Part shown: positions 56,701 through 64,000 of the stretch, one piece after another
How the letters are laid out: each line of letters begins with the position of its first letter
How positions within the stretch are numbered: position 1 is the first letter of the stretch
From: Oceanobacillus caeni
GTDB lineage: Bacteria > Bacillota > Bacilli > Bacillales > Amphibacillaceae
Reading direction: 5' to 3'
Assembly: GCF_019037185.1 (NCBI RefSeq)
Contig: NZ_JAHHXM010000002.1
Location: 152,776-216,775 of the forward strand
DNA length: 64,000 nt
The notes under the pieces: generated by a model
Seen by the model: the letters and a program-made list of their open reading frames with translations, nothing else
Told to the model about the DNA's origin: nothing
The model's database searches: none
Position numbers and translations under genes: made by a program

Positions 56701-57372
56701 TTATTTACCAGCTCCTGGTCCACCACCACGGTAAGTGGAGTTTCCGCGTTTAGGTGGGCTAGACGTGGAACCGCCATAATATCCACCTTTGTAACCACCA
56801 TAACAACCTTCATTTACACAGTCTTGGGATCTTCTTGAACTCCAATTATTCCCAAATAAACTGTCTAGCATTCGTATCGTAAAATATGTACTTAAAAAAC
56901 TTGGCGAATAATTCCTCTTAACGAATGTTTCACTAGCTACCTCAATTAATAAAACATCACGATCAATTTCACTTTGTTTTAGTGTGATAAAGTAATCAGG
57001 ATAAATAAACATTTGTGAATCGTCTACAACTTCACTTTCCTCATTTGGTTTCACTTTTTCAGTTAACAATGAACTTAATTCATTTAATTGAAATTGTTTT
57101 GTAGCATAAATTTCAGCCATACTATCATCTTCCATTACGACATCTACTTGAGGAAAGTTGGAAGCAATAAGTGCATCTATTTGATTACTAGGACTCTCTT
57201 TAAGGTTGTTGATAATATTTTCCTTCGATGGTTCTTCTGGAATATCTTCAGCTGTTATCTCCATATTTTCTTCCATTCCACGGTTCGAACTATCTGGCAT
57301 AGGGGATGAACATGCTGTAATAAGTAATAAAAACAAAATAAGTCCAATCCAAACTATCCACTTTTTATACAA
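56701..57372 (-). CDS. DUF4247-type lipoprotein with Gly/Tyr-rich tail
   Basis: The 223-residue protein has a lipoprotein signal with lipobox ITAC (Cys21) and so should be anchored on the outer face of the membrane. An acidic linker (about 25-60) precedes the domain I assign to DUF4247 from its operon context. The last 40 residues hold two cysteines in CVNEGC and repeated GGY units, then Gly/Ser/Pro. Start is TTG at 57372 behind GGGGGG. Function unknown. Confidence 0.75.
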   Translation of the reverse strand: MYKKWIVWIGLILFLLLITACSSPMPDSSNRGMEENMEITAEDIPEEPSKENIINNLKESPSNQIDALIASNFPQVDVVMEDDSMAEIYATKQFQLNELSSLLTEKVKPNEESEVVDDSQMFIYPDYFITLKQSEIDRDVLLIEVASETFVKRNYSPSFLSTYFTIRMLDSLFGNNWSSRRSQDCVNEGCYGGYKGGYYGGSTSSPPKRGNSTYRGGGPGAGK

Positions 57373-57400
57373 AAGTAGTCCCCCCTTGACTAAAAGGAAA

Positions 57401-57420
57401 GGAGCAGAAAAAACTGCTCC
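57401..57420 (-). other. Hairpin between pspA and the DUF4247 gene
   Basis: On the minus strand GGAGCAG pairs with CTGCTCC around TTTTTT and is followed by TTTCCTTTT. It may be a leaky terminator that leaves DUF4178 and PspA in excess over the three membrane proteins. Confidence 0.55.
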
Positions 57421-57426
57421 ATTCTA

Positions 57427-58092
57427 TTATTTCCCAAGCTTTTCTTTTAGTGCCGCTAATTCATCGTCAATATCGTTTGTTTCTAATTCCTTAAATTCAT
57501 CATCAAGGGAACGACTTTCTCTTGATAAATCTTCACTTGTCTCAGCTTCTGCTTCGTAACGTAATACTTTCTCTTCCATGCGTTCAAATCCTTGTTTAGA
57601 TTCATCATTTCCTATGGAAGACATAGTACGGTTAATTTTCGTTCTAGTTTTTGCCGATTCTGCACGAGCTTTTAAGGAATCCTTCTTCAGTTTCATTTCA
57701 TTATATTCTTTTTTCATTTCGTCTAACTTATCACGAAGCATGTCTGCATCCTGTTTTGCACGCTCCCAAGATTCGTTTAAACTTTGAGCAGTTGCTTCAT
57801 GGTCTTTTTTATCTTGTAATGCCCGACGTGCTAATTCATCATTACCCACTTCAATAGCTTTTACAGCTTGTTCCTGTCTTTTTTCTACCATTGCATTTGC
57901 ATCATTCGCTTTACGTTTTAACATTTTTTCATTGGCAATTTGTTTGGCAACTGCGGCTTCAACTTCGCGAATGTCCTCTGCCATATCACGCATATATTGA
58001 TCAAGCATTTTCACTGGATCTTCCGCTTTTTCAAGTACTGAATTCAACTCTGAACTAACAACTGTTTTAACACGTTTGAAAAATTTAAACAT
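57427..58092 (-). CDS. pspA: PspA/IM30 family membrane-remodelling protein
   Basis: The 221-residue protein is a nearly continuous coiled coil (about 25-190) with the amphipathic N-terminus MFKFFKRVKTVVSSELNSVL, then DPVKMLDQYMRDM, the PspA/Vipp1 signature. The family is the bacterial branch of ESCRT-III and protects or reshapes damaged membranes. B. subtilis pspA is sigma-W controlled and has LiaH as paralog. Here it is second in an operon with DUF4178, behind a sigma-W-type promoter. RBS AAGGAGG precedes ATG. Confidence 0.93.
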   Translation of the reverse strand: MFKFFKRVKTVVSSELNSVLEKAEDPVKMLDQYMRDMAEDIREVEAAVAKQIANEKMLKRKANDANAMVEKRQEQAVKAIEVGNDELARRALQDKKDHEATAQSLNESWERAKQDADMLRDKLDEMKKEYNEMKLKKDSLKARAESAKTRTKINRTMSSIGNDESKQGFERMEEKVLRYEAEAETSEDLSRESRSLDDEFKELETNDIDDELAALKEKLGK

Positions 58093-58105
58093 CTATTTTT
58101 CCTCC

Positions 58106-58624
58106 TTAATATGATCCTGCTATAATTTTTAATTCATAGGGTTCAATCGAATAACCAAAGCTAACTTCAATCTCGGTCCCCCATGATTCAACACTTAAAT
58201 AACTTTTCTCTTCCCCATCAACATAGTCCGCATAATGGGTTTCCATTCCTTGAAGGTTAGAACTTCTTCCTTCACCAAGCACCCTTGCTGTTCCTTCTTC
58301 CTCTTTATAATATGCTTTATTTTCATATGTTATCTGTTGAGGGTATGGTTTAGATATTGGAACTTGAACTCTTTTATAAATACCTAGTTCTAACTCATCA
58401 TCCATTTCAGCAGCTAGCCAGATTGTCTGATGTCCACCTTCCTCAAGCAATTGATAGCTTAACCACTCATAGCCACCATCACGGTATGTTAATTTTCCTA
58501 CCACTTCATAATCTTTTAGATCGTAAGTAATAATATCACCAATTTGTATGTTTAAAGCATTTCTCTCTTTCGGCTCTGCTTTATCGACTTTTTTAGTAGA
58601 AAAAAGTCTTGAAAATAATCCCAC
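58106..58624 (-). CDS. DUF4178 protein
   Basis: The 172-residue protein is soluble, beta-rich and follows the DUF4178 pattern: LNIQIGDIITYDLKDYEVVGKLTY-type opening (IGDIITYDLKDYEVVGKL), YKEEEGTARVLGEG and SLSVESWG-like SYLSVESWGTEIEVSFG. Function unknown; members accompany PspA and polyamine-type genes. GTG start at 58624, five bases after GAGGTG. First gene of the operon, 13 bp before pspA. Confidence 0.82.
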   Translation of the reverse strand: MGLFSRLFSTKKVDKAEPKERNALNIQIGDIITYDLKDYEVVGKLTYRDGGYEWLSYQLLEEGGHQTIWLAAEMDDELELGIYKRVQVPISKPYPQQITYENKAYYKEEEGTARVLGEGRSSNLQGMETHYADYVDGEEKSYLSVESWGTEIEVSFGYSIEPYELKIIAGSY

Positions 58625-58666
58625 AAGTTCACCTCAATTCATTTTCATATCTTCTTTAATAAGTAA

Positions 58667-58692
58667 TACGGTACTGTCTTAAAAAGGTTTCA
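58667..58692 (-). promoter_or_regulatory. Sigma-W-type promoter of the DUF4178-PspA operon
   Basis: On the minus strand TGAAAC (58692-58687), exactly 16 bases, then CGTA (58670-58667). This is the full sigma-W consensus, with a start point expected about 35 bases before the DUF4178 GTG. B. subtilis pspA has a promoter of the same kind. Confidence 0.88.
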
Positions 58693-58716
58693 AAATTTTT
58701 TCTTCTTTTTATTTTA

Positions 58717-58738
58717 CCATACAGAAAGTGCTGTATGG
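58717..58738. promoter_or_regulatory. Inverted repeat just upstream of the PspA-operon promoter
   Basis: CCATACAG and CTGTATGG are perfect 8-bp arms around AAAGTG. It lies 25 bases upstream of the -35 element. It could be a regulator site or an independent terminator-like hairpin; no T-run follows directly. Confidence 0.5.
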
Positions 58739-58762
58739 CAAGTCGAGTGTTGTTTTTTAAAT

Positions 58763-58797
58763 AAAAAAGGAAACCTACTTAAGGCTTCCTTTTTCAT
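58763..58797 (-). terminator. Terminator of the 58799-58987 gene
   Basis: On the minus strand AAAAAGGAAGCC pairs with GGTTTCCTTTTTT with a small mismatch, then ATTT. Confidence 0.82.
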
Positions 58798-58798
58798 T

Positions 58799-58987
58799 TC
58801 ATGCTTTTCGGTTATTAAAATGATGAATCCCAATATTATTTTCCAATTCATCTTCTACGACGCCACTTTGATAGCTTTCCATCAGTTGATTCTGTACAGC
58901 TTGAATACCATCTTTATCTTCAATAAATACACGTTTTTGATTATTGATCATTTGAGTATCGATGTTATTTTTATTTACTTTTGTCAC
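58799..58987 (-). CDS. Small acidic protein of unknown function
   Basis: A 62-residue soluble protein (MTKVNKNNIDTQMINNQKR onward, then DKDGIQAVQNQLMESYQSG and ELENNIGIHHFNNRK). No family recognised. GTG at 58987 is six bases after a near-perfect GGAGGTGATT, and the gene has its own terminator, which argues for real expression. It is divergent from the universal stress gene. Small size and composition would suit a spore or regulatory protein, but that is a guess. Confidence 0.65.
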   Translation of the reverse strand: MTKVNKNNIDTQMINNQKRVFIEDKDGIQAVQNQLMESYQSGVVEDELENNIGIHHFNNRKA

Positions 58988-59113
58988 CACAATCACCTCC
59001 GTATGATTAGTATGTCCCAATATTTTGTACTAATGTTGTAACATTCTTTACCAACAATATATTGTAGCGCTTACTTTATGGGTTTATAATGAGAAGTGAA
59101 AGGGGAGATCCAA

Positions 59114-59542
59114 ATGGAATATAAAAATATTGTAGTTGCAGTTGATGGTTCAGATGCGGCGGAAAAAGCTTTTAAGAAGTCTATCGAGATAGCAATCCGA
59201 AATGATGCTCGTCTAATTCTTGCGCATGTCGTAGATTCACGCACTTTTGCTACCGCTGAAACTTATGATCGTTCTTTAGCTGAGCGGGCTGAAGAGTATG
59301 CTAAAGATTTATTAAATAATTACGCGAATGACGCTAAAGCTTCAGGAGTTTCTAAAGTAATACAATGTATTGAATATGGTTCCCCGAAAATAAAAATTTC
59401 AAAATCAATAGCGAAAAATTATCATGCAGATTTAATTATTTGTGGTGCAACTGGCCTAAATGCTGTTGAACGCTTTATTATTGGAAGTGTATCCGAAAGT
59501 ATAACTAGACATTCAACATGTGATGTTTTAGTTGTTCGTTAA
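59114..59542 (+). CDS. Universal stress protein (UspA, ATP-binding type)
   Basis: The 142-residue protein is a single Usp domain. It opens with MEYKNIVVAVDGSDAAEKAF and ends with the ATP-binding loop G-2x-G-9x-GS (GATGLNAVERFIIGS, about 117-131) and STCDVLVVR. Such proteins bind ATP and are induced by energy or redox stress; the exact role is unknown. The frame opens at GTG 59096, but this lies upstream of the RBS AGGGGAG; ATG at 59114 is preferred. Confidence 0.93.
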   Translation: MEYKNIVVAVDGSDAAEKAFKKSIEIAIRNDARLILAHVVDSRTFATAETYDRSLAERAEEYAKDLLNNYANDAKASGVSKVIQCIEYGSPKIKISKSIAKNYHADLIICGATGLNAVERFIIGSVSESITRHSTCDVLVVR

Positions 59543-59578
59543 TTTCTATATCCCTTTTATCACAACTTAATTATGTTT

Positions 59579-59614
59579 AAAAAAGGTTTTGTTTAAGTAA
59601 ACAAAACCTTTTTT
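59579..59614. terminator. Bidirectional terminator between usp and ackA
   Basis: AAAAAAGGTTTTGTTTA pairs with TAAACAAAACCTTTTTT, with A- and T-runs at both ends, between convergent genes. Confidence 0.9.
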
Positions 59615-59618
59615 AACA

Positions 59619-60806
59619 TTACATATTCGCTAGACGTACTGTATCTCTTGCAATCATTACTTCCTCATTTGTTGGAATAACAATGACTTTTACAGGGGAA
59701 TGTGGATAGTTTATAAACTGTTCTTTTCCTCTTACATTATTGCGGCTTGGATCCCAATAAACGCCCATGAATTCTAATCCAGTTAGAATCTTTTCACGCA
59801 TCGTAATACTGTTTTCTCCGACACCTGCTGTGAAGATAATTGCATCAACACCTGACATTTTCGCAGCGTAAGACCCAATATATTTATGGATTCTTCCCGC
59901 AAATACGTCTAATGCTAGTTGACCACGTTCATTTTCGGCTCCAGCAGCTTCAATATCACGTATATCACTTGAAAAGCCAGATAAAGCAAGTAGTCCACTT
60001 CTCTTATTTAAAACATCAACAACTTCTTCTGCAGTTTGACCTGTTTTTTCCATAATGTAAGGAATTAATGCAGGGTCAATATTACCTGAACGAGTTCCCA
60101 TTGTTACACCAGCAAGTGGTGTGAATCCCATGGAAGTATCTATAGATTTTCCACCTCGTACTGCTGTTATACTAGCCCCATTTCCAATATGACAAGATAA
60201 TAGGCGCAGATTTTCTAAAGGAACTCCCATCATTTCTGACGCACGATGTGTAACATATTTATGCGATGTACCGTGGAAACCATATTTACGAATGCCATAT
60301 TTTTCATAATATTCATAAGGTAAGCTATACAAATAGGATGATGGTGGCATTGTTTGATGGAACGCTGTGTCAAATACTGCTACCATAGGTACATTTGGTA
60401 AAATATCTTTAAACGCATGAATACCAGTTAAGTTTGCTGGATTATGCAATGGTGCAAGTTCTGAAACCTTCTCGATATTTTCAATCACTTCATCTGTAAT
60501 TAATACGGAGTCATTAAAATATTCACCACCATGTACAACACGGTGTCCAACTGCATCAATCTCGTCAAATGATTTCATAACTCCTGTAGAAATTAGGGAA
60601 TCTAATAACATTTTAACCGCTATTCCATGATCGGGAATATCTCCTACTTTTTCTTCTTTATTACCATTTACCTCAATCGAAAAAATAGAATCGTTTAAGC
60701 CAATTCTTTCTACTAAGCCGATTGCAGTCACTGATTCCTCTGGCATTTTAATCAATTGAAACTTTAAAGATGAACTCCCAGCATTTACTGCTAATACGTT
60801 ACTCAT
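59619..60806 (-). CDS. ackA: Acetate kinase
   Basis: The 395-residue ASKHA kinase interconverts acetate and acetyl phosphate. [12 protein letters not shown] (near 7-18), [41 protein letters not shown] and AGVGENS are the family motifs. The first start (GTG, 60815) is part of AGGAGTG; ATG at 60806 is preferred. It is followed upstream by ytxK, as in B. subtilis, 26 bp apart. Confidence 0.96.
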   Translation of the reverse strand: MSNVLAVNAGSSSLKFQLIKMPEESVTAIGLVERIGLNDSIFSIEVNGNKEEKVGDIPDHGIAVKMLLDSLISTGVMKSFDEIDAVGHRVVHGGEYFNDSVLITDEVIENIEKVSELAPLHNPANLTGIHAFKDILPNVPMVAVFDTAFHQTMPPSSYLYSLPYEYYEKYGIRKYGFHGTSHKYVTHRASEMMGVPLENLRLLSCHIGNGASITAVRGGKSIDTSMGFTPLAGVTMGTRSGNIDPALIPYIMEKTGQTAEEVVDVLNKRSGLLALSGFSSDIRDIEAAGAENERGQLALDVFAGRIHKYIGSYAAKMSGVDAIIFTAGVGENSITMREKILTGLEFMGVYWDPSRNNVRGKEQFINYPHSPVKVIVIPTNEEVMIARDTVRLANM

Positions 60807-60832
60807 TGATGTCACTCCTACTATTCATTTCA

Positions 60833-61819
60833 TTATTTAGTATGATACTTTTTAAACCATACATTCATTTGACCTAAAATATCAGCCATCGCGTTTGCGT
60901 TTTTAAATGAAGGTAATTGCACGAGTAAGGGTTGTTTTACTTCTTTCGTATGACTACCTTTCTTTTGTAAAATCAAAATACTTTTTGTGTTGTTTTTTGA
61001 CTTAAAGGCAGTTTCTGGCAAACGTATAACTCCAATAATATGGGTATGTTTATGAAGGAATTGATTAAGTTTATCTGACTGATCACTGTCAAACAAGAAC
61101 TCAGGTATGATAAAAATTAAATATCCAGCTTCCTTTGTGTACATTATACTTTGCTCTATAAATAAGTGATGCGCATATGAATGTCCATTATCGGCTTCTA
61201 ATTCATATTTGCTTGCTTGTATATCATCAGGATAATATCCTACTGGTAAATCAGAAACAACCAAATCTACTGGATCTAGCAAAAACGGTCGTAAACTATC
61301 TTGTTGAAAAAACTCAATTTGCTTCTTTTGCAAATTTGCATTGGATACAGCTAAATGAATTAGTGTCGGATCCACTTCACTAGCATAGGCATCAACTTGT
61401 TGTTTCAAATGTTCGAGTACTGTTGTCAACAAGTTGGCTGTCCCACCTGCTGGGTCAAATAAACGAATGTGTTCCTTTTTCTCCATTAACTTATCTGCTA
61501 AATACCCAACAATCATAGATACTGTCTCAGGTGTAATTAAATGCTGTTGTTGTGTAGAGTCTTTCATACCTTTTAATATAGCTAGTTGTACGGCTTTTCT
61601 AATCTCAATCGTTGAAAAAGTTGAAAGATCTATATCATTTAAAGCATTTTGTAATGTCTTTGTTATATGTTGATCCATATCCTCATGTACTTCTTCGTAG
61701 AATAATAAATCCATTGTATCAGCTAAACTATCTAGATATGGTTCATTTAAATATTGTTGAATGGTCAACGCTGTCTGATCTAACCAGCTAAAAAGTTTTT
61801 CAACATTCACCTTTTCCAT
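60833..61819 (-). CDS. ytxK: Class I SAM-dependent methyltransferase YtxK
   Basis: The 328-residue protein resembles adenine-N6 methylases. It has a helical N-terminus (1-100), SAM-binding RLFDPAGGTANLL (about 133-145) and DLVVSDLPVGYYPDD in place of the NPPY motif, followed by EFLFDS. Target unknown; B. subtilis ytxK is in the same position between tpx and ackA. ATG at 61819 lies behind GGAGG; the longer frame has no RBS. Confidence 0.9.
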   Translation of the reverse strand: MEKVNVEKLFSWLDQTALTIQQYLNEPYLDSLADTMDLLFYEEVHEDMDQHITKTLQNALNDIDLSTFSTIEIRKAVQLAILKGMKDSTQQQHLITPETVSMIVGYLADKLMEKKEHIRLFDPAGGTANLLTTVLEHLKQQVDAYASEVDPTLIHLAVSNANLQKKQIEFFQQDSLRPFLLDPVDLVVSDLPVGYYPDDIQASKYELEADNGHSYAHHLFIEQSIMYTKEAGYLIFIIPEFLFDSDQSDKLNQFLHKHTHIIGVIRLPETAFKSKNNTKSILILQKKGSHTKEVKQPLLVQLPSFKNANAMADILGQMNVWFKKYHTK

Positions 61820-61949
61820 GACAAAATCCTCCAATCGCTTCCTCGACAACTAACTTATTGTAACAATAAAGTACAATTATGTAAAAAGATTTCATAAGTA
61901 ATAATAATTGCTAAAAATGTTGGGAAGACGAAAAAGGTTTTAACACAAG

Positions 61950-61976
61950 AATGGCCTCCCAATAAAATTGGGGGCC
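61950..61976 (-). terminator. Hairpin after tpx
   Basis: ATGGCCTCCCAAT and ATTGGGGGCCAT pair with one bulge around AAA. There is no immediate T-run on the minus strand; termination is likely but not certain. Confidence 0.6.
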
Positions 61977-61984
61977 ATCACTAG

Positions 61985-62485
61985 TTATTTTGCATTTTTA
62001 GCAGCTTCAATTGCAGCTTCATAATTTGGGTGATCAGTAACTTCTGGTACATATTCAACATAAGTAACTTGATTATTTGAATCTACAACAAAAATAGCTC
62101 TTGCTAGTAAACGATTTTCTTTCATTAGTACACCGTAACTTTCACCAAAAGATGCATCTTTGTGATCTGATAATGTATCTACGTTTTCGATCCCTTCTGC
62201 AGCACACCAGCGCGCTTGAGCAAAAGGTAAATCCATACTGATTGTTAGTACTTGTACATTTTCCATCTTAGCTGCTTCTTCATTAAAACGTCTAGTTTCA
62301 GCAGCACATACCCCTGTATCTACAGAAGGGACTGCTGTAATTAATTTTACTTTTCCTTCGTAGTTATCCAATGTTACTTCTTTAAGTTCATTAGATAATA
62401 CAGTGAAATTAGGAGCCTTATCTCCGACTTTCACTTCATTTCCTACTAAAGTAACCGGTTCTTGCGAGAATGTTACATTTGCCAT
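61985..62485 (-). CDS. tpx: Thiol peroxidase Tpx
   Basis: The 166-residue atypical 2-Cys peroxiredoxin reduces hydroperoxides with thioredoxin. Peroxidatic Cys60 is in SVDTGVCAAETRRF and resolving Cys94 in QARWCAAEG. GDKAPNF opens the thioredoxin-like fold. RBS AGAGGGG precedes ATG. It stands between ytfJ and ytxK as in B. subtilis. Confidence 0.96.
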   Translation of the reverse strand: MANVTFSQEPVTLVGNEVKVGDKAPNFTVLSNELKEVTLDNYEGKVKLITAVPSVDTGVCAAETRRFNEEAAKMENVQVLTISMDLPFAQARWCAAEGIENVDTLSDHKDASFGESYGVLMKENRLLARAIFVVDSNNQVTYVEYVPEVTDHPNYEAAIEAAKNAK

Positions 62486-62578
62486 ATGATAACCCCTCTC
62501 TAATTATTCCTTCAACCTTATTATGAATATAACCCCTACTTGTGTCCAATGAAAAGGTAGTTTATTCATAAAATGTTA

Positions 62579-63097
62579 TTATATATCATAATTTATATTT
62601 TCTTCTTTTTTCCCCTTTTTCTCTTCATGCTCTGATTCCTCGGCTGTTTCCGTCCTATATTCACTCTTTGGCTTCTCTTCTTGATGGTGTTTCTTATGAT
62701 CTTTTTGTTTTGGTAAACTTAATCCAGATTCTTTCAACATCTCTTGAATTTTCTGAAAGACTTGTGGGGCATTATTTAATAATTTCTCATACAGATGTGT
62801 TTGTTGATCCAAATGCACCATTTTAATTCCATTTTTACCTAACACTAAAAATGCAATTGGTGTAATCGATACACCACCACCGCTACCGCCACCAAATGGG
62901 AGTTGGGAATCCTCGCCACCACCTGAGTTAAATTCACTTCCTCCTGCTGCAAATCCAAACCCTACTTTTGAAACTGGTATAATAATACTTCCATCGGGTG
63001 ATTCTACTGGATCCCCTACAATTGTATTGGCCTCAACCATATCTTTTAAGTTTTCCATTGCTGTTGTCATTAAACCTTGTATTGGATGCTCTTCCAT
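62579..63097 (-). CDS. ytfJ: GerW family sporulation protein YtfJ
   Basis: The 172-residue protein has the GerW core: HPIQGLMTTAMENLKDMV, VGDPVESPDGSIIIPVSKVGFGFAAGG, a glycine-rich stretch (SGGGEDSQLPFGGGSGGG, about 74-91) and ITPIAFLVLGKNGIKMVHLD. The last 40 residues are charged and low in complexity. B. subtilis GerW (YtfJ) is needed for L-alanine germination. It is 13 bp after ytfI; RBS AGGAGG precedes ATG. Confidence 0.93.
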   Translation of the reverse strand: MEEHPIQGLMTTAMENLKDMVEANTIVGDPVESPDGSIIIPVSKVGFGFAAGGSEFNSGGGEDSQLPFGGGSGGGVSITPIAFLVLGKNGIKMVHLDQQTHLYEKLLNNAPQVFQKIQEMLKESGLSLPKQKDHKKHHQEEKPKSEYRTETAEESEHEEKKGKKEENINYDI

Positions 63098-63110
63098 AAG
63101 TAATAACCTC

Positions 63111-63683
63111 CTAATATTTAGATTTGTATATGCGTGTAAGTTTAATAATTCCTTGTATAGCTTTACCTATTCTAATGGAAACCATGCAATTCAAGTTGGT
63201 TTCAAAAAATTCCTGTTGAAACTTTGGAAGAACTTGAATATCGGGATTACACATAAGAATAAGCTTTTCGGCAAAATACCCCATTATAGTTCCTTTAATT
63301 GACCAAAGAACTCCACTCATTACTCCTGTAGTGCTGGCCTCTCCCGTCCCTATGTTGGTTGTCCAATTAAGTTGGTGAAGCGTCGTATTATGTAAAATAG
63401 ATTGTACTACTTCTAATCCTTTTCTAATTGTTTTTAAAATCGAATCTATTTTTGGGTCTTCTAACATAGGCTCAAGATCTTTTGTAATTGGTAATTTATC
63501 TAAATCCTCTAGGGGAAAATCTTTATTTATTAATTTAATTTTGGCTAATGATAATGATATATGAAACAGTTGTTCTTTTCCTTCATAGGAATAATGAATC
63601 GTAATATAAATTCTTAAAAACCAAATAAGGAAGACGATCAAGAATAAAAGGACTAGCACTATTCCAGCTATAAGCAGCAACAT
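63111..63683 (-). CDS. ytfI: DUF2953 protein YtfI
   Basis: The 190-residue protein has an N-terminal membrane helix (MLLLIAGIVLVLLFLIVFLIW, about 1-21), then a soluble domain with TTLHQLNWTTNIGTGEASTTG and a C-terminal NPDIQVLPKFQQEFFETNLNC. The longest frame begins at TTG 63734 without an RBS; ATG at 63683 is six bases after GAGGTG. DUF2953 proteins lie next to GerW in many spore formers and are probably spore membrane proteins of unknown role. Confidence 0.88.
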   Translation of the reverse strand: MLLLIAGIVLVLLFLIVFLIWFLRIYITIHYSYEGKEQLFHISLSLAKIKLINKDFPLEDLDKLPITKDLEPMLEDPKIDSILKTIRKGLEVVQSILHNTTLHQLNWTTNIGTGEASTTGVMSGVLWSIKGTIMGYFAEKLILMCNPDIQVLPKFQQEFFETNLNCMVSIRIGKAIQGIIKLTRIYKSKY

Positions 63684-63832
63684 AATACGCACCTCTAATT
63701 TTGCCTTTCTTTTTATTTTGCTACTCTTTTCCAATTTTACTCATGATTTTTCATCGTTTAGGACAAGCATATAGAAGCATGATAGTATAGATGTACGGAT
63801 AAACCTTTTACATACAAACTGGAGGATGAAAA

Positions 63833-64000
63833 ATGACGAAGAGGAATAATATTCATTTTTACTATCATAAATGCGAAGAAATTGTTAATAAACTGGAACC
63901 CTTATTTGAATTAGTAAATAAACCACTAGTGTTGCATAAAGTTTTCAGGAAAAAGTCAAGCGAAACCTTTTGTGTCAATATTATTAATAATAGGAATTTT
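63833..64000 (+). CDS. Unknown protein, 5' end only (cut by window)
   Basis: An open frame from ATG 63833, with GGAGGATG five bases upstream, gives 56 residues beginning MTKRNNIHFYYHKCEEIVNK before the window ends. No domain is recognisable in this part. It is divergent from ytfI. The strong RBS supports a real gene. Confidence 0.6.
   Translation, partial: MTKRNNIHFYYHKCEEIVNKLEPLFELVNKPLVLHKVFRKKSSETFCVNIINNRNF

Overview
The window is about 64 kb of low-GC Bacillaceae chromosome. The endospore genes (SspI, CwlJ, YtrH/YtrI, YtvI, YtxC, GerW/YtfJ), T-box leaders, an AUU-started infC and strong AGGAGG ribosome sites all point there. Gene order largely follows the Bacillus subtilis stretch from mutS2/polX through pheST, infC, thrS, dnaB/dnaI, gapB, polA, phoPR, citZ-icd-mdh, pyk-pfkA, acc, ytsJ, dnaE, nrnA, ackA and tpx. 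Protein divergence and the dispersed palindromic repeats suggest an Oceanobacillus/Virgibacillus-like genus; that placement is inference. No rRNA, tRNA, CRISPR array, insertion sequence or prophage is visible.

Layout. 1-10.9 kb: mutS2 (partial), polX, cvpA, zapA, rnhC, a LysM-3D cell-wall protein behind a long structured leader, pheST with a Phe T-box, a TrmH-family methyltransferase and sspI. 10.9-17.9 kb: a lytic transglycosylase, cwlJ, an M42 peptidase, dUTPase, ysdB with a sigma-W-type promoter, a TVP38 protein, ysdA and the infC-rpmI-rplT operon with an L20-type leader; most repeat copies lie here. 17.9-26.9 kb: thrS (Thr T-box), ytxC, dnaI, dnaB, nrdR, an unknown gene, speD, gapB with two CcpN-type operators, and coaE. 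26.9-43.2 kb: mutM, polA, phoR/phoP, mdh, icd, citZ, ytvI, fxsA, pyk, pfkA, accA and accD. 43.5-54.6 kb: a FadR-type regulator, ytsJ, dnaE, ytrHI, nrnA, ytpI, ytoI, a small membrane protein, a prepilin peptidase and ytkL. 54.6-64 kb: a five-gene PspA operon, a small unknown gene, a universal stress protein, ackA, ytxK, tpx, ytfJ, ytfI and a cut-off plus-strand gene.

The most notable system is the operon at 54647-58624 (DUF4178, PspA, DUF4247 lipoprotein, DUF350 membrane protein, membrane-anchored spermidine-synthase-like protein). It is preceded by an exact TGAAAC-N16-CGTA promoter, the pattern of sigma-W envelope-stress genes, which suggests a stress-induced membrane system combining an ESCRT-III-like protein with polyamine-type chemistry. 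Other points: a perfect FadR-type palindrome just downstream of the promoter of the ytsJ/FadR operon; an unassigned multi-helix RNA leader before the LysM-3D gene; five copies of a two-hairpin dispersed repeat, one carrying three nested 52-bp tandem units; and a PhoR with almost no extracytoplasmic domain.

Many start codons were moved inward from the longest open frame to the codon with a well-spaced Shine-Dalgarno site; each such choice is stated. All calls come from reading the sequence by eye, without database searches.
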